Assembly (NCBI GenBank): GCA_016872835.1
Contig: VGYX01000010.1
Location: forward strand, 47,025-111,024
Length of the DNA: 64,000 nt
Source: Planctomycetota bacterium
GTDB lineage: Bacteria > Planctomycetota > Phycisphaerae > Phycisphaerales > SM1A02
Direction: 5' to 3'
In this document: one piece after another, positions 17,694 through 27,055 of the stretch
How positions within the stretch are numbered: position 1 is the stretch's first letter
Layout: the number at the start of each line of letters is the position of its first letter
Notes under the pieces: generated by a model
Seen by the model: the letters and a program-made list of their open reading frames with translations, nothing else
Told to the model about the DNA's origin: nothing
Database searches by the model: none
Translations under genes and position numbers: made by a program

Positions 17694-18377
17694 ATGGCGA
17701 TCCAGACCACCATCCAGCCGTTCACGCTCTGGCGCAGCCTCGGCTTCGCCACGCTCTGCGCCACCTTCGCGGTCTGGGGCTGGTACGACTACGAAGTCAA
17801 GATTCCCCGGCTCGAGAAGGACTCCTCGGCCTACATGGCCGCCAAGGACACGCGTGCGTCGCTGCAGAAGGCCGCCGAGGGTGCTCCGCTGAACGAAGCC
17901 CAGCTCAAGCAGATGAAGGACGCGGAAACAGTCCTTGCCGACATCAAGGATCGCTACGGAAGCGCCGTTCCGAACAAGCCCGCCGCCTACGACCGTCCCA
18001 TGCAGCTGTGGCTGTACGTGGTCGGGTGCGGTGTCCTGGGTGTGCCCTCTTTCCTGTGGCCGGTGATCCGCACAAGCCGTCGTACCTATCGACTGGATGA
18101 TGACGGAACGCTGCACACGCCGGACGCGCGCATCGGGGCGGACGAGATCGTCGAAATCGACATGAGCCGTTGGTGCAGTCCTTCGGGCGATCGCCGCAGC
18201 ACGTGGACCGCCAAGGCGGTGCTGAATGACGGCCGTCGCGTGCTGCTGGACGATCACGACTTCAAGAACATGCACTTGATCATCGGCGCGATCGCGAACC
18301 GACTTTATCCCGATCAGTGGACGATCGAAGCCAAGCGCATCGATTCGAGCACCTCGAAGCCGAGCGAGCCGATCTGA
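17694..18377 (+). CDS. hypothetical membrane protein
   Basis: Two probable TM segments (TLWRSLGFATLCATFAVWGWYDY; LWLYVVGCGVLGVPSFLWPVI) and a soluble C-terminal domain; good coding frame. Confidence 0.6.
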   Translation: MAIQTTIQPFTLWRSLGFATLCATFAVWGWYDYEVKIPRLEKDSSAYMAAKDTRASLQKAAEGAPLNEAQLKQMKDAETVLADIKDRYGSAVPNKPAAYDRPMQLWLYVVGCGVLGVPSFLWPVIRTSRRTYRLDDDGTLHTPDARIGADEIVEIDMSRWCSPSGDRRSTWTAKAVLNDGRRVLLDDHDFKNMHLIIGAIANRLYPDQWTIEAKRIDSSTSKPSEPI

Positions 18378-18392
18378 GGACGGAGCGACGGC

Positions 18393-19508
18393 GTGCAGGG
18401 AACCACCGAACCCACGACCCCGATCGAGAAGCGCGACCGATGCGGCGATTTGCCGCACCGCCCACGCGTTCTGCTTGGCAAGATGGGCCTCGACGGCCAT
18501 GACCGCGGCGTGAAGCTGATCGCGCGACTCATGCGCGACAGCGGCATCCACGTGATCTACAGCGGTCTGTGGCAGACGCCGCGCAGCCTCGCGATCGGTG
18601 CGCGCGACGAGGACGCCGACTGCATCGCCTGCAGCATGATGAGCAACAGCCACCTGGTGCTGGTGCCGCGCCTGCTCGAGGAGTGCCGTGCGCTCGGCAG
18701 GCCCGACATGGTCGTGAACGTGGGCGGCATCATTCCGCAGGAGGACGTGCAGCCGCTCCTCGATGCGGGCGTGAACCGCGTCTATCACACCGGCACGGGT
18801 CTCGATGCGATCGTGGAGAGCGTGCGCGAGGCCGTGAAGGGCTACACGGCGCTGCAGTCGCCAAGCGCCGAGGCGAAACTCGCGCGTCGCATCAGCATGG
18901 CGCACGCGAAGCCGACGGGCACGCTGCAGGGTCGTCGCCCGAAGCGCGTGATCGGCATCACGGGTGCACCCGGCGCGGGCAAGAGCACGCTGGTCGCCAG
19001 CATGGTCGGCGAGGCGGTACGTCGCGGTCGCCGCATGGCGGTGATCGCGTTCGACCCGATGAGCCCGATCACCGGCGGCGCGCTGCTGGGCGATCGCCTC
19101 CGTGTCGACTTCAACGCGGTCGATGACAAGGTCTTCTATCGCTCGCTGGCCATCGTGGGCGAGGACTACGTGAGCCTGCCCGACATCCTCGGGCTGCTGG
19201 GCGACGCCGGCTTCGATGATGTGATCGTGGAGACGGTCGGCGCGGGACAGAACGACGTCGCGATCCGAAAGCATGTCGACCGCACGGCGGTGGTCGTGGT
19301 GCCCGGCATGGGCGACAGCGTGCAGATGGACAAGGCGGGCATCCTCGAGATCGCCGACATCTTCGTGGCGAACAAGGCCGATCACGCCGGCGAGGCCAAT
19401 CTGGTGCGTGAACTGCTCGACATCGCGTCCGGACGGCCGATCCTCGAGACGATCGCCACGCAGGGCAAGGGCGTGGTGGAACTGCTCGAGGCGCTGTTCC
19501 CCGGCTGA
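18393..19508 (+). CDS. cobalamin-binding domain fused to a MeaB/ArgK-type G3E GTPase (methylmalonyl-CoA-mutase-associated)
   Basis: B12-binding DxHxxG motif (GKMGLDGHDRGVKLIARLMRDSG...GGIIPQEDVQPLLDAGVNRVYHTGTG), then P-loop GITGAPGAGKSTLV, MeaB-like FDPMSPITGGALLGDR, VETVGAGQND, VVVPGMGDSVQMDKAGILEIADIFVANKAD. Confidence 0.88.
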   Translation: MQGTTEPTTPIEKRDRCGDLPHRPRVLLGKMGLDGHDRGVKLIARLMRDSGIHVIYSGLWQTPRSLAIGARDEDADCIACSMMSNSHLVLVPRLLEECRALGRPDMVVNVGGIIPQEDVQPLLDAGVNRVYHTGTGLDAIVESVREAVKGYTALQSPSAEAKLARRISMAHAKPTGTLQGRRPKRVIGITGAPGAGKSTLVASMVGEAVRRGRRMAVIAFDPMSPITGGALLGDRLRVDFNAVDDKVFYRSLAIVGEDYVSLPDILGLLGDAGFDDVIVETVGAGQNDVAIRKHVDRTAVVVVPGMGDSVQMDKAGILEIADIFVANKADHAGEANLVRELLDIASGRPILETIATQGKGVVELLEALFPG

Positions 19509-19557
19509 ACGACCCCCTGTGCGCTGCTAGAGTGGTGGCCCTTTCACGGAGCCACCC

Positions 19558-21096
19558 ATGTCCATCGACACCCGCATTCTCGGTCGCGACACCAACCAGG
19601 CCCTTGGTATCGGCCAGTACGCCATCGACTTCCTGCGCGACGGCGCACCCAGCGCGAGCGTGCTGGAGCGCACCGGCCTGTTCTTCACCGACGCCGTCCT
19701 GTGCGGCGCCAGCGCGTTGGCGCTCGGCACGAACGCCCCGACACTGCTGCGGCAGGAAGCGCTCCGATACCCCTCCAAGAAGGGCGTGTCGGTCTTCGGC
19801 AGCCGCAAGCGCGTGGCGCCCGAGAAGGCGATCGTCGCCAACTGCGCGGCGGTGCGCGAGTGGGACAGCAACGGCACGAACTTCGGATACCGTCCGCAGC
19901 TCGGCCACACCGCGGGCGAATTCGGCCACAACGACTTCTACGCGGTGCCGGTGGCGGCGGCGCAGATGGCCGGCGAAGGTGGCGCGTTCGCGCTGCGCGG
20001 CATGGCGTGTCTCGACGAGATCCGCGGCCGCCTCGCCGAGGTGTTCTCGTTGAAGACCTGGAAGATCGACCACGTGGTGCATGGCGCGATCGCCAGCGCG
20101 GCCGTCTACGGCGCGATGCTCGGCGCCAGCGCGGAGGAGATCGAGAGCGCAATCGGCATGTTCGTCGCGCACGCGATTCCGTGGCGCGCGATCCGCGCCG
20201 GCAAGCAGCTCAGCGACTCCAAGGGCGCCAGCGCGGCGATCAGCACCGAGTTCGCGATCCTGTGCATGCAGCGATCGATGCGCGGGTTCCTCGGGCCGCG
20301 CGACATCTTCCGCAACCCGGAGAGCATGTTCCGACAGTTCGTGAAGACCAAGGACGACAGTCCGTTCGACCTGCACCTCTCGATGGGCGGCGACGACTTC
20401 GCGGTCATGGGCATGCACTTCAAGCTGGGCCTCTATGAACACCAGTCCGCGAGCGCGCTGCAGGGCCTGATCGACCTGGTGCAAAGGCACGCGTTGATCG
20501 CGCAGAAGCCGCTGGCGATCAGGCGCATCCTGATCACCGCGTACGAGCCCGCCTTCGGCATCATCGGCGACCCCGCCAAGCGCGATCCGAAGACGCGCCA
20601 GAGCGCCGACCACAGCATGGTCTACATCGTGGGCACGCTGCTGCGGAAGGCGTCGGAGCGCGTGGCCAAGCAGGGTTCGGTCGGCACCTCGAACGACGAG
20701 GCGTGGAAGACGCTCATGCTCGGGCCCTACGACTACGACCCTGCCGCGATCAAGAACGAGTCGACGCGCGCACTCATGGCGAAGATGGACTTCGAGCACG
20801 GCGGCGCGGAGTACGACCGTCGCTATCCCGAGGGCATTCCCACCTCGCTGAAGATCGAGATGGAGAGCGGCGAGACCTTCGACAGCGGCCTCGTGATGTT
20901 CCCCGCCGGCCACGCGCGCAACACCACGGCCGACCTGAAGGGCATCCTGGACGCGAAGTTCGCTTTGCTCGGCAAGCTCGCCACCGACAAGCCGAAGCGG
21001 CTCGTGCGAAACCTGCTCGCGATCGGCGAGATGGGCCGCAAGGATCTGGCCGTGATCCACGACTTCGAGATCGCGGACCGCGGCGCCTTCGAGTGA
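19558..21096 (+). CDS. prpD: MmgE/PrpD family protein (2-methylcitrate dehydratase-like)
   Basis: HVVHGAIASAAVYGAMLGASAEEIESAIGMFVAHAIPWRAIRAGKQLSDSKGASAAISTEFAIL...MRGFLGPRDIFRNPESMFRQF is strongly PrpD-like. Confidence 0.85.
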   Translation: MSIDTRILGRDTNQALGIGQYAIDFLRDGAPSASVLERTGLFFTDAVLCGASALALGTNAPTLLRQEALRYPSKKGVSVFGSRKRVAPEKAIVANCAAVREWDSNGTNFGYRPQLGHTAGEFGHNDFYAVPVAAAQMAGEGGAFALRGMACLDEIRGRLAEVFSLKTWKIDHVVHGAIASAAVYGAMLGASAEEIESAIGMFVAHAIPWRAIRAGKQLSDSKGASAAISTEFAILCMQRSMRGFLGPRDIFRNPESMFRQFVKTKDDSPFDLHLSMGGDDFAVMGMHFKLGLYEHQSASALQGLIDLVQRHALIAQKPLAIRRILITAYEPAFGIIGDPAKRDPKTRQSADHSMVYIVGTLLRKASERVAKQGSVGTSNDEAWKTLMLGPYDYDPAAIKNESTRALMAKMDFEHGGAEYDRRYPEGIPTSLKIEMESGETFDSGLVMFPAGHARNTTADLKGILDAKFALLGKLATDKPKRLVRNLLAIGEMGRKDLAVIHDFEIADRGAFE

Positions 21097-21105
21097 CCAA
21101 GCACC

Positions 21106-21345
21106 AGGGTCAGAGGTTGTTACCGACCACTCGGGACGCATCTTGGCCGGAGAGTCCAAGGCGGCATCCTGCGGAGCGAGGCGAGCCATCACGCGTGTCT
21201 GCAGGCGATGGGTCACCCAGACGGATCGACCCCGAATGGTCGCTGCGCATGCGAAGCGAAGCAGCGACGGGCCGCATGGGCTTTCCGGTCGTGATGCGTT
21301 GGTGAGGAAAGAGTGGTCAAGTGGTCCGTAACAACCTCTGACCCT
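21106..21345. repeat. MITE/REP-like intergenic element, copy B, with ~26-bp terminal inverted repeats
   Basis: Left end agggtcagaggttgttaccgaccact (21106-21131); right end agtggtccgtaacaacctctgaccct (21320-21345) is an almost perfect reverse complement. Ends match copy A at 8013..8254; internal sequence differs. Confidence 0.75.
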
Positions 21346-21347
21346 CG

Positions 21348-24300
21348 CTACCGGGCGTTGGGGGATTCGGGTCGCGGTGGCTCGAAACGCTTCGCCGGCA
21401 ACTTCGGCATGAGCTCCGCGATGGCACGATCAAGCTGCGGATCGCGTCCGGCGGCACGATCCGCCGGCGTGAGCTCCACCTCGATGTCCGGCGACACGCC
21501 CTCGTTCTCCACGGCGTAGCCACGCACCGGTGTCCAGTAGCCCCAGCCTGGCTGCGTGGACATGCCGCCATCCACGAAGGCCTTGTCCGCTTCGATGCCG
21601 ATCACGCCACCCCACGTTCGCGTGCCGATCAACGGCGCAAGATTCAGTCGACGCACGGTCTCGGGGAAGATGTCTCCATCGCTGCCCGCACCCTGATCGA
21701 TCAGCACCGCCATCGGTCCCACCAGTGACTTGGAGGGATTCGTCTCCGCCCGCCCGTCGCGTGGCACGCTCCATGCCCATGGCTTGCGCATGAGACGCTC
21801 GATCAGCACCGGACTCACATAGCCGCCACCGTTGTTCCGGATGTCCACCACCATTCCCTCGCGGTCAAGTTGCGGGAAGAACCCGCGCATGAACGCGGTG
21901 ATGCCCGCCGCATCCATGTCCGGCACGTGGATGTAGCCCAGCTTGCCCCCGCTGCGCTCGGCGACGGCCCGCCGATTCATCTCGACCCACTCTTGGTAAC
22001 GCAGTTCCGCCTCGCTGCCTGGCATTCGAATCTCCACGTCGCGGGCATTCGCACCATCCGCCGTGTCCGCGACGGTCAGCATGGTCGCCCGACCCGCGCG
22101 ACCCACCAGCCACTCGCCAATCTCGCGATCCGCGGTGACCTCGCGCCCATCCACGGCGACGATGAACTGTCCAGCCTTCACGCCACGAAAGGGAACCGCC
22201 AGCGGATTCTCGGGGCCGCCCGCAGCTGCGAAATCCGGCAGCACGCGCTCGATCATCCAACCCCCCTCGCGTGGCGCAACCTGCGCACCAAGCACGCCCA
22301 CCTGCACCCCCTCGGGCCAGCGGAACATCTCGCCGCCGCTGATGTACACGTGGCTGTTCGCGAGCTCGCTGCACATCTGCACGATCGCGTCGTTGAGTTC
22401 CTCACGGGTGCCCACCCGATCCACGAGCGGCAGGTACGCCTGACGCACCGCCGCCCAGTTCACGCCGCCCATGTCCGCACGCCAGAAGAAGTCGCGCTGC
22501 AGGCGCCAAGCCTCGTCGAAGATCTGGCGCCACTCCTCGCGGGGATCCACGGACACGCGAACGCTCGCCACATCCACCGTCTCGGGTTCGCCACCCTCCA
22601 CCGACAGGCGAAGCATCGCCTGACCATCCCACGCCACCACCTTCGTGGCCTCGGCGTCCATGTTCCATCCCGTGACGGGGCTTTCCAGCAGCGGCGTGGA
22701 CTTGCCTGCACGGACATCGAAGCGCTCCAGATGCGTGCCGGGCATCCCCATCGGAGGCTCTGGCCACACTTCCTCGCCCACGCTCTCGCGCGGATGCCGG
22801 CCGAGCAGCAGCGCGCCCGGCGCGGCCTCGAATCCGTCGAACTGACCGGGCTTCACCGGCAGCGCGAACACGCGCGCGGCGATGCCCCCGACCTCCACCT
22901 CGATCGGGGCGATCGTCTCGGCGTCATCCTCGTCCTTCGCATCATCGGCCTTGGTTTCCTCGGCCACATCCTCCGTCTTTCCCTCCGCCTTCTCCGCATC
23001 GTCGGTGGGCTCCATCCAGTCGCCGGACTTGCCCGTCGCCCAACGCGCCAGGTCCATGCCAGCTTCGCGCGCCTCACGCGCGAACGGAGGCGGCGTCGAG
23101 GCCTTCAGCGGAACGCCGCAGACCATCGTCACGTCCTGCGTCGCGAAGTTCAGATCTAGGGCGTCCAGCACCGGATCGATGTGGCGATCCGACAGGAAGT
23201 ACAGGTACGCGCCCGCCGGGTCCCAGCGCGGACTCGAGTCATTCGTCATGCCATCACCGATCGCGGACGTCTCTCCGCCCGTCACTGGTCGCACGACGAC
23301 CTGACCATTCCCATTGGCCAACGGTCGCACCCATGTGATCCAGCGGCCATCCGGACTGAAGCGATAGTCCCGGATCGCGCGGTTCGCGCTGCGATCGATC
23401 GCGCTCACGGCGCCGGTCGCCACGTCGACCATCCGAAGCGCGCCGGACTTGTCACCGAAAGCCACATGACGGCCATCCGCGCTCGCCTGTGGTTCGAACA
23501 CCCAGACATCGCTCGTGGCGAGCGTGGCCTCGGGGCCATCGGGCTCGGACAGATCGCGTGCCACCACCGCGAACCCGTCTCCCCGGTCGGTCACGTAGAC
23601 GATCGTGCTCTCGTCCAGCCATGACGCGTCGCGCTCACGCGTCGAGGCGCGCGAAGGCACCTGGATACCGGCCGGCGCATCCTTGAGCGCGTCGGGTCCG
23701 AGTGGCAACGCGAGAAACTCACCGCGCGTCTCCAGCAGAAGCGTCTCACCACCGGGCGCGAGCGAGAACCATGTCATGCCCTCGGTCGGCGGTCGATTCC
23801 GCAGTCGATCGGCGAAGCGATCTCCCACCAGCCGCAGATCCAGCACACGCTCGCTTCCATCCTTCGCATCGAACAGCACCACATCCGCACCGCGCGTGTA
23901 CACGACACGCGTGCCGGTGGCGCCCGGATCGGCCTTCGCCCAGCGCGGCTCCAGATCGGCCGCACCATGCTTCGTGTGCTGACGACGATCGCTTCCATCG
24001 GGCGCCACGCTGCACAGGTTCATGCAGCCGTCAGAATCCGACAGAAACCACACGCGACCCTGCAGCCACATCGGAAAGAGCTCGTTCTCGCGCGTCTTCG
24101 TGAGCCGCGTGAAATTACGTCCGTCGGCGTCGGCGATCCACACGTCCGGCGCGGTGCCGCCACGATAGCGCTTCCAGCTCCAGCTCTCGTTGCTCCACGG
24201 CGTGAAGGCGATCCGTCCACTGGTGGCATCCACGCTCGCGAGCGATCCCTCGCCGAATCCGAGCGGGCGCGAGGGACCACCCGATACCGGCACGCTCCAG

Positions 24301-24752
24301 AGCTCGTCGCGACCCAGCGGGTTCGCACGATCACTGCGGTAGAGGATCGAACCGCCATCGGCCGTGAAGGCAAGTGGGCGCTCCATGCTCGGATGGAAGG
24401 TCAGTCGCTTCGGCGATCCACCCATGACGGGCATCACGTAGACCTCCGGCGTGCCGTCATAGTCGGCCAGGAACGCGAGCGCGGTGCCATCCGGTGAAAG
24501 CACCGGCGCGGTCTCGACGCCCGTCCCGCTCGTGAGCCGCGCCGCGTCGATCGGCCTCGAGGGATCCCCCGCCAGCGAGGCCGTCCACAGATCCCCATCG
24601 GCCACGAACACGAGCCGATCCCCCGCGACGGCCGGATGGATCGCATAACCGCGGCCGGGCGCCGCGGGCAGCGGGACCGTCGGTCCAGCGGCCGGAGCCG
24701 CGTGCGTACAGAGAACCGTCACGATCGCAAGGGCGCATCGCATGTCGTGCAT
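21348..24752 (-). CDS. tricorn protease homologue (PD40 beta-propeller, PDZ, S41 peptidase)
   Basis: Repeated SPDGTALAFLADYDGTPEVYVMPVMGGSPKRLTFH-type PD40 motifs; S41/tricorn C-terminus GKLGYIHVPDMDAAGITAFMRGFFPQLDREGMVVDIRNNGGGYVS...LIDQGAGSDGDIFPETVRRLNLAPLIGTRTWGGVIGIE. Paralogue of 58371..61805. Confidence 0.92.
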   Translation of the reverse strand: MHDMRCALAIVTVLCTHAAPAAGPTVPLPAAPGRGYAIHPAVAGDRLVFVADGDLWTASLAGDPSRPIDAARLTSGTGVETAPVLSPDGTALAFLADYDGTPEVYVMPVMGGSPKRLTFHPSMERPLAFTADGGSILYRSDRANPLGRDELWSVPVSGGPSRPLGFGEGSLASVDATSGRIAFTPWSNESWSWKRYRGGTAPDVWIADADGRNFTRLTKTRENELFPMWLQGRVWFLSDSDGCMNLCSVAPDGSDRRQHTKHGAADLEPRWAKADPGATGTRVVYTRGADVVLFDAKDGSERVLDLRLVGDRFADRLRNRPPTEGMTWFSLAPGGETLLLETRGEFLALPLGPDALKDAPAGIQVPSRASTRERDASWLDESTIVYVTDRGDGFAVVARDLSEPDGPEATLATSDVWVFEPQASADGRHVAFGDKSGALRMVDVATGAVSAIDRSANRAIRDYRFSPDGRWITWVRPLANGNGQVVVRPVTGGETSAIGDGMTNDSSPRWDPAGAYLYFLSDRHIDPVLDALDLNFATQDVTMVCGVPLKASTPPPFAREAREAGMDLARWATGKSGDWMEPTDDAEKAEGKTEDVAEETKADDAKDEDDAETIAPIEVEVGGIAARVFALPVKPGQFDGFEAAPGALLLGRHPRESVGEEVWPEPPMGMPGTHLERFDVRAGKSTPLLESPVTGWNMDAEATKVVAWDGQAMLRLSVEGGEPETVDVASVRVSVDPREEWRQIFDEAWRLQRDFFWRADMGGVNWAAVRQAYLPLVDRVGTREELNDAIVQMCSELANSHVYISGGEMFRWPEGVQVGVLGAQVAPREGGWMIERVLPDFAAAGGPENPLAVPFRGVKAGQFIVAVDGREVTADREIGEWLVGRAGRATMLTVADTADGANARDVEIRMPGSEAELRYQEWVEMNRRAVAERSGGKLGYIHVPDMDAAGITAFMRGFFPQLDREGMVVDIRNNGGGYVSPVLIERLMRKPWAWSVPRDGRAETNPSKSLVGPMAVLIDQGAGSDGDIFPETVRRLNLAPLIGTRTWGGVIGIEADKAFVDGGMSTQPGWGYWTPVRGYAVENEGVSPDIEVELTPADRAAGRDPQLDRAIAELMPKLPAKRFEPPRPESPNAR

Positions 24753-24776
24753 TGCTCCATAAGAAAGAGTCATCGA

Positions 24777-25820
24777 TCAGCCGCGCAGGTGGCGCATCAC
24801 ATGCTCCACCTCGTCGGCGCTGCCCATCACCAGCGGCGTTCGCGCATGAAGCTCAGTCGGCATCAGGTCCATCGTGCGCTGCGTACCGGTCAGGCTCGTT
24901 CCACCCGCCTGCTCCACCAGGAAGCTCATCGGATTCGCCTCATACAGCAGACGCAGCTTGCCGCCGGGGTGCTTCTTCGTGGGCGGATACAGGAAGACGC
25001 CACCGTTCACCAGCGTGCGGTGGATGTCCGCCACCATGCTGCCGATGTAACGGCTGCTGTAGCCCTGCGCGTGCGCCCACTTCAGGTAGCGCTGATAGCC
25101 CTCGGGGAAGCCCTCGGTGTAGGCCTCGTTGACCGAGTAGACCTTGTTCGCCCGCGGCATCTTCAGGTCGCGCTGCACCAGCAGGAAGCTGCCCACGCTC
25201 ATGTCGAGCTCGAACATGTGCACGCCGTGGCCGGTGGTGATCACGAACACCGTACTGCTGCCGTAAAGCACGTAGCCCGCGGCGACCTGCTGCACGCCCG
25301 GCTGACACACGGTGCGCACGGCGTCGGGAATGTTCGGATCGTTGCGCAGGATCGTGAAGATGGTGCCCACGCCCACGGCCGTGTCAAGGTTGCTGCTTCC
25401 GTCGAGCGGATCGAACAGCACGCAGTACTTGCCGCCATCGCTGCCCTTTCGAAGGATCGTCGGCTGCTCATCCTCCTCGCTGCCGAGCACGGCGATGGAG
25501 CTGCGGCTGCCGAGCACCCGCATGATCACCTCGTTGGCGATCACGTCCATCCTGATCTGGTCCTCGCCCTGCACATTGATGTCGCCTTCCTTGCCCACAC
25601 CCCCCTGCAGGCGCACGTGCCGCACCTTGTAGGCGATCATCTTGGCCGCCAGCGAGATCGCGCTCACGATCCAGCTGAACTCGCCGCTGGCCTCCGGGAA
25701 GCGCGACTCCTCCTCCAGGATGAAGGTCTGCAGGCTGGTGAGGTTGTCCGTGACCACACCGCGGCGGGCCTGATGCGGCTGCCCGTTCGAGCCGCCCGAT
25801 GCTGCATTGGAGGTGCTCAT
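24777..25820 (-). CDS. fbp: fructose-1,6-bisphosphatase class I
   Basis: NVQGEDQIRMDVIANEVIM, SEEDEQP, YCVLFDPLDGSSNLDTAVGVGTIFTI, YVNGGVFLYPPTKKHPGGKLRLLYEANPMSFLVEQAGG-type motifs. Confidence 0.94.
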   Translation of the reverse strand: MSTSNAASGGSNGQPHQARRGVVTDNLTSLQTFILEEESRFPEASGEFSWIVSAISLAAKMIAYKVRHVRLQGGVGKEGDINVQGEDQIRMDVIANEVIMRVLGSRSSIAVLGSEEDEQPTILRKGSDGGKYCVLFDPLDGSSNLDTAVGVGTIFTILRNDPNIPDAVRTVCQPGVQQVAAGYVLYGSSTVFVITTGHGVHMFELDMSVGSFLLVQRDLKMPRANKVYSVNEAYTEGFPEGYQRYLKWAHAQGYSSRYIGSMVADIHRTLVNGGVFLYPPTKKHPGGKLRLLYEANPMSFLVEQAGGTSLTGTQRTMDLMPTELHARTPLVMGSADEVEHVMRHLRG

Positions 25821-25874
25821 GCGTGCAAGGCGAGGCTACCATCCAAAATCAATTCACCCGAGCAAGGAGCCCAC

Positions 25875-27050
25875 ATGAGCCACCCCGTCATCGTCGCAGC
25901 CCGTCGCACACCCGTCGGAAAGTTCGGAGGCTCGCTTGCCAAGGTCGCGGCGCCGCAGCTCGGTGCGTTCGCCATCGAGGCCGCGCTTGCCGACGCACCT
26001 GCCGCGAAGGCCGCAATCGAGGAATGCATCATGGGCAATGTGTTGCAGGCAGGCGTGGGCCAGAACCCCGCGCGCCAGGCGGGCCTGCTTGCGGGCCTTC
26101 CCGACACGCTCAGCGCCGTCACCGTGAACAAGGTCTGCGGCAGCGGTCTGCAGGCCGTGATGCAGGCAGCCACGGCGATCCGCGCTGGTGAACTGCACGC
26201 CGCCGTCGCGGGCGGCCTTGAGAACATGGATCTCGCCCCCCACTTCATGCACCTGCGCAACGGCGTGCGCTACGGCGAAGCGAAGATGCACGATCACATG
26301 GCGCACGACGGCCTGAGCTGCGCCTTCGAGAAGTGGGCGATGGGCTGCGCCGCCGACTACACCGCGCAGAAGGCCGGCATCAGCCGCGCCGAGCAGGATC
26401 GCTTCAGCGCGCAGAGCCACCAGCGCGCCGCGCACGCCACCAAGGAAGGTTGGTTCAAGAAGGAGATCGTCGCGCTCACCGCCGAGAAGATCGGCCAGAA
26501 GGTTGGCTGCGACGCCGACGAGGGCATCCGCGCCGATTCCACCGCCGACGGTCTGGGCAAGCTCAAGCCCGCCTTCGGCAAGGACGGCAGCGTGACCGCG
26601 GGCAACGCGAGCCAGATCAGCGACGGCGCCGCGGCCGTGATCGTGATGAGCGACACGAAGGCGAAGGAACTCGGCCTGAAGCCGCTCGCGCGCATCGTGG
26701 CGCAGGACACCGCGGGCACCGCACCGAAGGACCTCTTCTTCGCGCCGGCGCTCAGCATCGAGCGCCTGCTGAAGAAGGCCGGTCTGGCCACGAAGGACAT
26801 CGATCTCTACGAGATCAACGAGGCATTCGCCGCGCAGGTGCTCGCCGACATCCAGCCGCTCGGCATCGGCGAGGATCGGCTCAACGTCGGCGGCGGCGGC
26901 ATCGCGCTGGGTCACCCGATCGGCGCCAGCGGCGCGCGCGTGCTCGTCACGCTGATCCACCACCTGCACCGCACCGGCGGCAAGCGCGGCGTCTGCTCGC
27001 TGTGCCTCGGTGGCGGCAACGCGGTCAGCATGCTGCTCGAGGCTTGCTGA
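25875..27050 (+). CDS. acetyl-CoA C-acetyltransferase (thiolase)
   Basis: VIVAARRTPVGKFGGSLAKVAAPQLG, VNKVCGSGLQAVMQAATAIRAGE, GNASQISDGAAAVIVMSD, YEINEAFAAQVLADI, GGGIALGHPIGASGARVLVTLIH, CLGGGNAVSMLLE. Confidence 0.95.
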   Translation: MSHPVIVAARRTPVGKFGGSLAKVAAPQLGAFAIEAALADAPAAKAAIEECIMGNVLQAGVGQNPARQAGLLAGLPDTLSAVTVNKVCGSGLQAVMQAATAIRAGELHAAVAGGLENMDLAPHFMHLRNGVRYGEAKMHDHMAHDGLSCAFEKWAMGCAADYTAQKAGISRAEQDRFSAQSHQRAAHATKEGWFKKEIVALTAEKIGQKVGCDADEGIRADSTADGLGKLKPAFGKDGSVTAGNASQISDGAAAVIVMSDTKAKELGLKPLARIVAQDTAGTAPKDLFFAPALSIERLLKKAGLATKDIDLYEINEAFAAQVLADIQPLGIGEDRLNVGGGGIALGHPIGASGARVLVTLIHHLHRTGGKRGVCSLCLGGGNAVSMLLEAC

Positions 27051-27055
27051 CCCGC

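Noticed and set aside
24636-25874. N-terminal extension of the thiolase ORF in the track
   Set aside because: Antisense to fbp; thiolase homology begins at MSHPVIVAARRTPVGKFGG (25875).
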